From Streptomyces fungicidicus (GTDB lineage Bacteria; Actinomycetota; Actinomycetes; Streptomycetales; Streptomycetaceae), in NCBI RefSeq assembly GCF_003665435.1, contig NZ_CP023407.1:4327501-4391500 (forward strand): 64,000 bases of DNA, written 5' to 3'. Numbering within the stretch: position 1 is the stretch's first letter; each line of letters opens with the position of its first letter. Made by a program: the position numbers and the translations under genes. The notes below the pieces were generated by a model, which saw nothing but the letters and a program-made list of their open reading frames with translations, had not been told where the DNA came from and did not search any database. Below are positions 59,731 through 64,000 of this stretch, one piece after another.

Positions 59731-60515
59731 CCTCGCTCCCCCTCGCCGTACGCGACTCGGTCACCATGCTGCGCCGCAACCTGCTGCACGCCCGGCGCTA
59801 CCCGTCGCTCACCCTGAACCTCCTCCTCACCCCCGTCATGCTGCTGCTGCTCTTCGTCTACGTCTTCGGCGACACCATGAGCGCCGGCATCGGCGGCGGC
59901 CCCGACCGCGCCGCCTACCTCGCCTACCTCGTCCCCGGCGTGCTGCTGATGACCATCGGCAGCACCACGGTCGGCACCGCGGTCTCCGTCTCCAACGACA
60001 TGACCGAGGGCATCATCGCCCGCTTCCGCACCATGGCCGTCCACCGCGGCTCCGTGCTCATCGGGCACGTCGTCGGCAGCGTGCTCCAGGCGGTCGTCAG
60101 CGTGGTCCTGGTCGGCGCCGTCGGCGTCGCCCTCGGCTTCCGCTCCACCGACGCCACCGCCCTGGAATGGCTCGCCGCCCTCGCCCTGCTGGTCCTCTTC
60201 GCCACGGCACTCACCTGGATCGCCGTCGGCATGGGCCTGATCAGCCCGAACGTCGAGGCCGCCAGCAACAACGCCCTGCCCCTGATCCTCCTGCCGCTCC
60301 TGTCCAGCGCCTTCGTCCCGCTCGACACGATGCCCGGCTGGTTCCGGCCCGTCGCCGAGTACCAGCCCTTCACCCCGGCCATCGAGACCCTGCGCGGCCT
60401 GCTGCTCGGCACCGACATCGGCCACAACGGCTGGCTCGCGGTCGCCTGGTCCCTGGGCCTGGCCGCACTCGGCTACCGCTGGTCCAAGTCCCGCTTCGAC
60501 CGCGACCCGCAGTAA
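59727..60515 (+). CDS. ABC-2 type permease (DrrB-like)
   Basis: A 262-residue membrane protein with six hydrophobic segments. The N terminus (RDSVTMLRRNLLHARRYPSL) precedes TM1 LTLNLLLTPVMLLLLFVYVF. The ABC-2 motif FVPLDTMPGWFRPVAEYQPF precedes the last helix. It pairs with the DrrA-like ATPase upstream, to which it is translationally coupled. The substrate is unknown. A large hairpin follows at 60532. Confidence 0.94.
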   Translation: MTSLPLAVRDSVTMLRRNLLHARRYPSLTLNLLLTPVMLLLLFVYVFGDTMSAGIGGGPDRAAYLAYLVPGVLLMTIGSTTVGTAVSVSNDMTEGIIARFRTMAVHRGSVLIGHVVGSVLQAVVSVVLVGAVGVALGFRSTDATALEWLAALALLVLFATALTWIAVGMGLISPNVEAASNNALPLILLPLLSSAFVPLDTMPGWFRPVAEYQPFTPAIETLRGLLLGTDIGHNGWLAVAWSLGLAALGYRWSKSRFDRDPQ

Positions 60516-60531
60516 CGGGAGGCCCCCTCCC

Positions 60532-60570
60532 GGGCGGCGTACCCCGACCCCGCGTCGGCGTACGCCGCCC
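60532..60570. terminator. Terminator between the ABC operon and the convergent two-component genes
   Basis: A 17-bp stem with one mismatch (GGGCGGCGTACCCCGAC / GTCGGCGTACGCCGCCC) and a 5-base loop, 17 bases after the permease stop. Confidence 0.85.
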
Positions 60571-60655
60571 TTCCGCCGTGCGTGCGAAGCCGCGAGGCGC
60601 CTCGACGACCTCCTGGTCGTAGCCCCGTCCCGAGCCGGCCGGCCGACGGCGCGGG

Positions 60656-61318
60656 TCAGCGGTTGCGCGGGGTCACCAGGCCGGACTCGTAGGCGAGGAT
60701 CACGAGCTGGGCGCGGTCTCGGGCGTGGAGCTTGGTCATGGCCCGGTTGAGGTGGGTCTTGGCGGTCGCCGGGCTGATGACCATGCGGTCGGCGATCTCG
60801 TCGTTGGACAGGCCCCGCGCCGCCAGGGCGACCGCCTCGCGTTCGCGGCCGGTCAGCTCCTCCAGCGCGCCGCCGGCACGGGAGGGCGGCGGCTGGGAGA
60901 CGTACCGGTCGATGAGCCTGCGGGTGATGGCGGGCGCGAGGAGGGCTTCACCGCGGGCGGCGACGCGCACGGCGTGCAGGAAGTCCTCCGGGAGGACGTC
61001 CTTGACGAGGAAGCCGGCGGCGCCGGCCCGCAGCGCGTGGAAGACGTACTCGTCCATGCCGTAGTTGGTCAGCATGACGACGTGCACACCGGCCAGCGAC
61101 GGGTCCGCGGCCATGCGCCGGGTCGCCTCGATGCCGTCCATGACGGGCATCCGGATGTCGACGAGCGCCACATCGGGCAGGTGCTTCCCGGCGAGCGCCA
61201 GGCACTCGCCGCCGTCGGCGGCCTCGGCCACCACCTCGATGTCGTCCTCGAGGTCGAGCAGCGCGCGGAAGCCGCTGCGGATGAGCGGCTGGTCGTCGGC
61301 CAGCAGGACACGGATCAC
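60656..61318 (-). CDS. NarL/LuxR-family response regulator
   Basis: A 220-residue regulator. The receiver has D8-D9 (MIRVLLADDQPLIRSGFR), phospho-acceptor D54 (DVALVDIRMPVMDGIEA), and Lys in AAGFLVKDVLPE. The LuxR HTH is LTGREREAVALAARGLSNDE, IADRMVISPATAKTHLNRAM. The GTG start overlaps the kinase stop by 4 bases. Such pairs often regulate a nearby ABC exporter; here the DrrAB-like operon is convergent with it. Confidence 0.94.
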   Translation of the reverse strand: MIRVLLADDQPLIRSGFRALLDLEDDIEVVAEAADGGECLALAGKHLPDVALVDIRMPVMDGIEATRRMAADPSLAGVHVVMLTNYGMDEYVFHALRAGAAGFLVKDVLPEDFLHAVRVAARGEALLAPAITRRLIDRYVSQPPPSRAGGALEELTGREREAVALAARGLSNDEIADRMVISPATAKTHLNRAMTKLHARDRAQLVILAYESGLVTPRNR

Positions 61319-62442
61319 GACGCTCCGTTCGTGGGAAGTTCGGCCTGGACGGTGAAGCCGCCCGTGCCGCGCGGCCCGGTGTGCAGCCGGCCGCCCAGGG
61401 CCGTGACGCGTTCCCGCATCCCGAGGAGCCCGATGCCGGGTGCCGGCACGGTGTCCGGGGAGGTCCTTCCGTCGTCGTCGACGCGGACGGCGAGGGCGTC
61501 CGGCCGGTGGTCGATCACCACCGAGGCGGTGGTGGCGGAGGCGTGCCGGGCGGCGTTGGTGAGCGACTCCTGGACGATCCGGTAGGCGGTGCGGCCCACC
61601 GCGGCCGGCACGGCGCGCGGATGCCCCTCGATCGTCAGGGTCGCCTCCAGGCCCGTCGTCCGGAACCGTTTCACGAGGTGCGGAATGTGGTCGAGTCCGT
61701 ACGGCGGGGTGGTGTCGTCGTCACGCAGCGCCTCGAGGGTCGCGCGCAGTTCCCGGCTCGCCTCCCGGGCGGCTTCCTGGATCGCCAGCAGGGCCTCCGG
61801 CACCCGCTCGCCGCGCCGCCGGGCGACGTGGACGGCGACCTCGGACTGCACCTTGACGACCGAGATCTGATGGGTGAGCGAGTCGTGCAGCTCCCGCGCG
61901 ATGCGCAGCCGCTCCTCGTCGGCCCGCCGCCGCGCGGTCTTCTCGCGGGTGCGCTCGGCCTCCTCTGCCCGCCGCTCGGCCTGCCGCACCGCCTCCCCGG
62001 CGGCGAACGCGGCGATCAGCCAGGCGATTTCGAGGGTGCTCCGGGCCTGCGTCACGACGTCGCGCGCGGGCCCCTCCCGGGTCACCAGGGCGACGAGGTG
62101 GAGCACGGCCAGCAGCACCGCGGAGGCGGCCAGCGCGACGGTACGGTGGCCGGCGCGTACCGCGCCGTAGACCGCCACCAGGTAGGAGACGGCGAGCAGT
62201 TCGAACCCGGCCGCCTGGTGGCCCGCCGCGCACAGCCCGGTGACCGCCAGTACCACGAGCGGTGCCCGGCGGCGCGCGGCCAGCACCAGCCCGCCGGCCG
62301 CCAGCAGCGCGGCGCCGAGCAGCTCGCGGCCTCCGTCCGGATGCGGCCCGGACAGCCCGCTGCCCAGCAGCAACGCCGTCACTCCCGCGGCGATCGTCCA
62401 GTCGGTGACCCCGGCCAGGAGAGCCGGCCGCCCTGTGTCCAT
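61315..62442 (-). CDS. Sensor histidine kinase (HisKA_3 type)
   Basis: A 375-residue kinase. The N terminus has about five transmembrane helices in residues 10-150 (DWTIAAGVTALLLGSGL ... LVALVTRE). A coiled coil (AVRQAERRAEEAERTREKTA) leads to the HisKA_3 dimerisation box with the phosphorylated His in RIARELHDSLTHQISVVKVQ. The ATPase follows (RIVQESLTNAARHAS; VDDDGRTSPDTVPAPGIGLL). The ATG at 62442 was chosen where the helices begin. It is translationally coupled to its regulator. Confidence 0.92.
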   Translation of the reverse strand: MDTGRPALLAGVTDWTIAAGVTALLLGSGLSGPHPDGGRELLGAALLAAGGLVLAARRRAPLVVLAVTGLCAAGHQAAGFELLAVSYLVAVYGAVRAGHRTVALAASAVLLAVLHLVALVTREGPARDVVTQARSTLEIAWLIAAFAAGEAVRQAERRAEEAERTREKTARRRADEERLRIARELHDSLTHQISVVKVQSEVAVHVARRRGERVPEALLAIQEAAREASRELRATLEALRDDDTTPPYGLDHIPHLVKRFRTTGLEATLTIEGHPRAVPAAVGRTAYRIVQESLTNAARHASATTASVVIDHRPDALAVRVDDDGRTSPDTVPAPGIGLLGMRERVTALGGRLHTGPRGTGGFTVQAELPTNGAS

Positions 62443-62502
62443 GGGCGCACCGTAGCCGGACGCGGTGGTGCGCGAATCGGGTTCGGGGAGGAGCGGCCGG
62501 CT

Positions 62503-62550
62503 ACCGCGTGCGCGGTACCGCCGTGCCGTCTGCCGCGTCCGCGGTATCCG
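62503..62550. repeat. Two near-identical palindromes upstream of the kinase/DUF6223 divergent pair
   Basis: ACCGCGTGCGCGGTACCG (62503-62520) and CCGCGTCCGCGGTATCCG (62533-62550) share 15 of their last 17 bases and each contains an inverted repeat (CCGCG..CGCGG). Their starts are about 29 bases apart. They lie in the 240-base divergent region, suiting a dimeric regulator such as the adjacent LuxR-type protein. Inferred. Confidence 0.5.
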
Positions 62551-62682
62551 GATCCCACGGGGGCGGCAGCGGAAAGTGCCCGCGCCTGCCGGACGACCGC
62601 CCGGGAGGCGGGCGCGCATGCTCGACGCACACCGAACCCCGCAGCAGCGACGGAATCGGCGACGGCGAAGGAGAAGAGCGAG

Positions 62683-63036
62683 ATGAGTGCTTCAGCAGTG
62701 CTGGCGGCGGCCGCCGAGGGCGGGATCATCGGCGACGGGCGGACCGGCGCCAACCTGGCCCTCGCAGTGGCGGCGCTCGGCCTGGCCGTCGGCTGGCCGT
62801 CCCTCGCCCGGGCGGGCGGCCGAACCGGCGGCGGCAACGCGCGCACCGGCGGGCTCGCCGCCATCGCGATCTCAGCGCTCGGCACCGTCCTCGCCGTGCT
62901 GCACGCGGCCACCACCAGCGGCGGTCCCGGCACCGGCAACGGACTGGTCGGCGCACTGGTGGCCATCCCGCTGGGGCTGGGCGCCGTGCTGCTCGGCCGC
63001 CGGACGCTGAACCGCTGCCGCGGCACGGACCGCTGA
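62683..63036 (+). CDS. Small membrane protein (DUF6223-like)
   Basis: A 117-residue hydrophobic protein starting MSASAVLAAAAEGGIIGDGR. Three membrane segments alternate with Gly/Arg/Asn loops (ANLALAVAALGLAVGWPSLA; GLAAIAISALGTVLAVLHAA; LVGALVAIPLGLGAVLLG). AAGGAGAAGAGCGAG precedes the ATG. I recall such proteins as DUF6223; function unknown. It is divergent from the NarL-type kinase and may be one of its targets. A hairpin follows. Confidence 0.75.
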   Translation: MSASAVLAAAAEGGIIGDGRTGANLALAVAALGLAVGWPSLARAGGRTGGGNARTGGLAAIAISALGTVLAVLHAATTSGGPGTGNGLVGALVAIPLGLGAVLLGRRTLNRCRGTDR

Positions 63037-63055
63037 CGCCGGCCGGCACGGAGAA

Positions 63056-63078
63056 GGGCGGGGCCCTCGGCCCCGCCC
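63056..63078. terminator. Bidirectional terminator between DUF6223 and the hypothetical gene
   Basis: A perfect 10-bp stem GGGCGGGGCC / GGCCCCGCCC with a CTC loop, between convergent genes. Confidence 0.88.
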
Positions 63079-63098
63079 GCTGCCGGTGGAACGTCGGC

Positions 63099-63530
63099 TC
63101 AGGGCCACACCAGGCAGTAAGGCTGATGACCCGCCTCGTGCAGCCGGTGGCTGAAGTCCTGCCACTCGTGCAGCAGTTGGTACACGTTGAACGCGTCGCG
63201 CGGGCCGCCGCGGTCCGGGACCGTGGACCAGATGAACGCCGCCGCGCCGACGGCCTCCTCGCCTATGCCGCGCAGCGGGTCGACGACCGTCATAGGGAGC
63301 TTCACGACCGCGTAGTCGGGGTGCAGCACGACCAGTTCCAGCGGCGGGACCTTGTGCAGGGGGACGCCCTCGATGCCCGTGAGGACCATCGCGGCCATGG
63401 TCTCCGGCTTGATCTTGGTGAACATGCCGTTCATGCCGAGCTCGTCGCCGCCGAGTTCCTCGGGGCGCATGGAGATCGGGACCCGGGCCGCCGTGGCGCC
63501 GTCCGGCGCGCCGAAGTACTTGTACGTCAC
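63099..63530 (-). CDS. Hypothetical cytoplasmic protein
   Basis: A 143-residue protein with no signal peptide or membrane helix. GTG 63530 starts VTYKYFGAPDGATAARVPIS. Conserved-looking parts are MNGMFTKIKPETMAAMVLTG, LELVVLHPDYAVVKLPMTVV and YQLLHEWQDFSHRLHEAGHQ. I recognise it only as a conserved streptomycete protein of unknown function. Coding composition and the ordered secondary-structure pattern support a real gene. The ribosome site is weak (GGTGGGG). Confidence 0.72.
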   Translation of the reverse strand: MTYKYFGAPDGATAARVPISMRPEELGGDELGMNGMFTKIKPETMAAMVLTGIEGVPLHKVPPLELVVLHPDYAVVKLPMTVVDPLRGIGEEAVGAAAFIWSTVPDRGGPRDAFNVYQLLHEWQDFSHRLHEAGHQPYCLVWP

Positions 63531-64000
63531 CCCCACCCGACCACCATTCCCGCTCCCCGCCCCTCTCAGGGGGCCCGTCCGCTCCGGTTCGCCGCGTGTC
63601 CGGCGCGTCTCCTCGGGGTCCTCCGCCTCGCGTCGGTGCCTTCCCCGCCGGGCACGTCGAGGACCCAGGTCGTCAGTCCCCTCGCCCAGTCCGCCACCGC
63701 GATGCATATCTCCACCCGACTGCTTTTCTAGGACGCGTGGCCCCCGCCGCGCAACCCGATCATCGTGTCAGTGACCTCCCCCACGGCCGCCCGCCGAAAC
63801 GTGCGGTGAAACATCTGCCCGCGGGAGCTTCGCAGCCTCCGGCCGCCCCGGCCGTGTGAGCTGTGTGTATCAATCGTAAGTTTCGCAGATCACGGCCGAT
63901 CGGGGGCCGGATGCCGAAGGCCGCCCCTGGCCTACCCTGGACACGTCATACGCACCCGGAGCCGGGAAGCCCCCGGAATGTCGGAGAAGGTCGGAGAAGC
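63531..64000. other. Intergenic region at the right edge
   Basis: No gene can be supported in these 470 bases. The part from about 63860 on is less GC-rich (GTGTATCAATCGTAAGTTTCG). It contains TACCCT at 63933-63938, a possible -10 box. The last bases hold a short direct repeat (GTCGGAGAA twice). It probably includes the promoter and leader of a rightward gene beyond the window. Confidence 0.5.

Overview
The window is high-GC actinobacterial DNA and almost certainly chromosomal Streptomyces. It carries bldN with its anti-sigma gene rsbN, a rex-hemA-hemC-hemD operon behind a near-consensus Rex operator, the tiny ribosomal protein bS22, class I lysyl-tRNA synthetase, and many GTG starts with 4-nt stop/start overlaps. 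No CRISPR array, tRNA gene or insertion sequence was seen.

Layout. 1-1384: end of an rRNA operon (23S 3' end, 5S, terminator). 1404-8355: housekeeping genes (HAD phosphatase, MFS exporter, AcuC-type deacetylase, a putative phosphatase, a small HTH protein, bS22, an NAD-dependent epimerase, a phospholipid acyltransferase). 8362-10717: the developmental pair rsbN and bldN, with a candidate sigma-BldN promoter before rsbN and a candidate BldD site before bldN. 11218-12512: a HAD-IB phosphatase and a glutaredoxin-like protein. 12708-17931: rex-hemACD, coupling tetrapyrrole synthesis to NADH/NAD+ balance.

17953-25789: an accessory segment lying between hemD and hemB. It holds a truncated regulator, a methyltransferase, and a WhiJ-type cassette (XRE regulator, DUF397 partner, HATPase) wrapped around an ATP-grasp RiPP cluster, tgmA-tgmB-tgmC. 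The precursor has a Ser/Thr-rich segment, a Gly-rich loop with one Asp-Gly, and an acidic tail. With a PIMT-like methyltransferase this predicts an aspartimide-containing graspetide. A 30-bp palindrome with one mismatched pair sits between the regulator and the precursor.

25790-38185: hemB, DUF4232 lipoprotein, a membrane-spanning XRE protein, then a ligJ-ligI-MFS operon (a fragment of the gallate/protocatechuate 4,5-cleavage pathway) divergent from a two-component system fused translationally to a TAXI binding protein, with three tandem 11-bp repeats between them; then a DUF574 methyltransferase and a PLP aminotransferase. 38237-46618: argS and lysS (divergent), a DUF2637 membrane protein, two DUF3558 lipoproteins, RtcB RNA ligase. 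46629-53830: SDR, YnfA-like protein, MarR regulator with a flavin monooxygenase/FMN reductase pair, an OmpR/MprB-type two-component system, an M20 peptidase.

54006-64000: a three-part fusion (ECF sigma, zinc anti-sigma-like motif, transmembrane segment, CAP/SCP domain), a DUF305/DUF6153 pair, a ribbon-helix-helix regulator preceded by eight phased GGTGCCA-like heptads and followed by a DUF4097-ABC exporter operon, a NarL-type two-component system, and two small proteins of unknown function. The last 470 bases contain no gene I can support.
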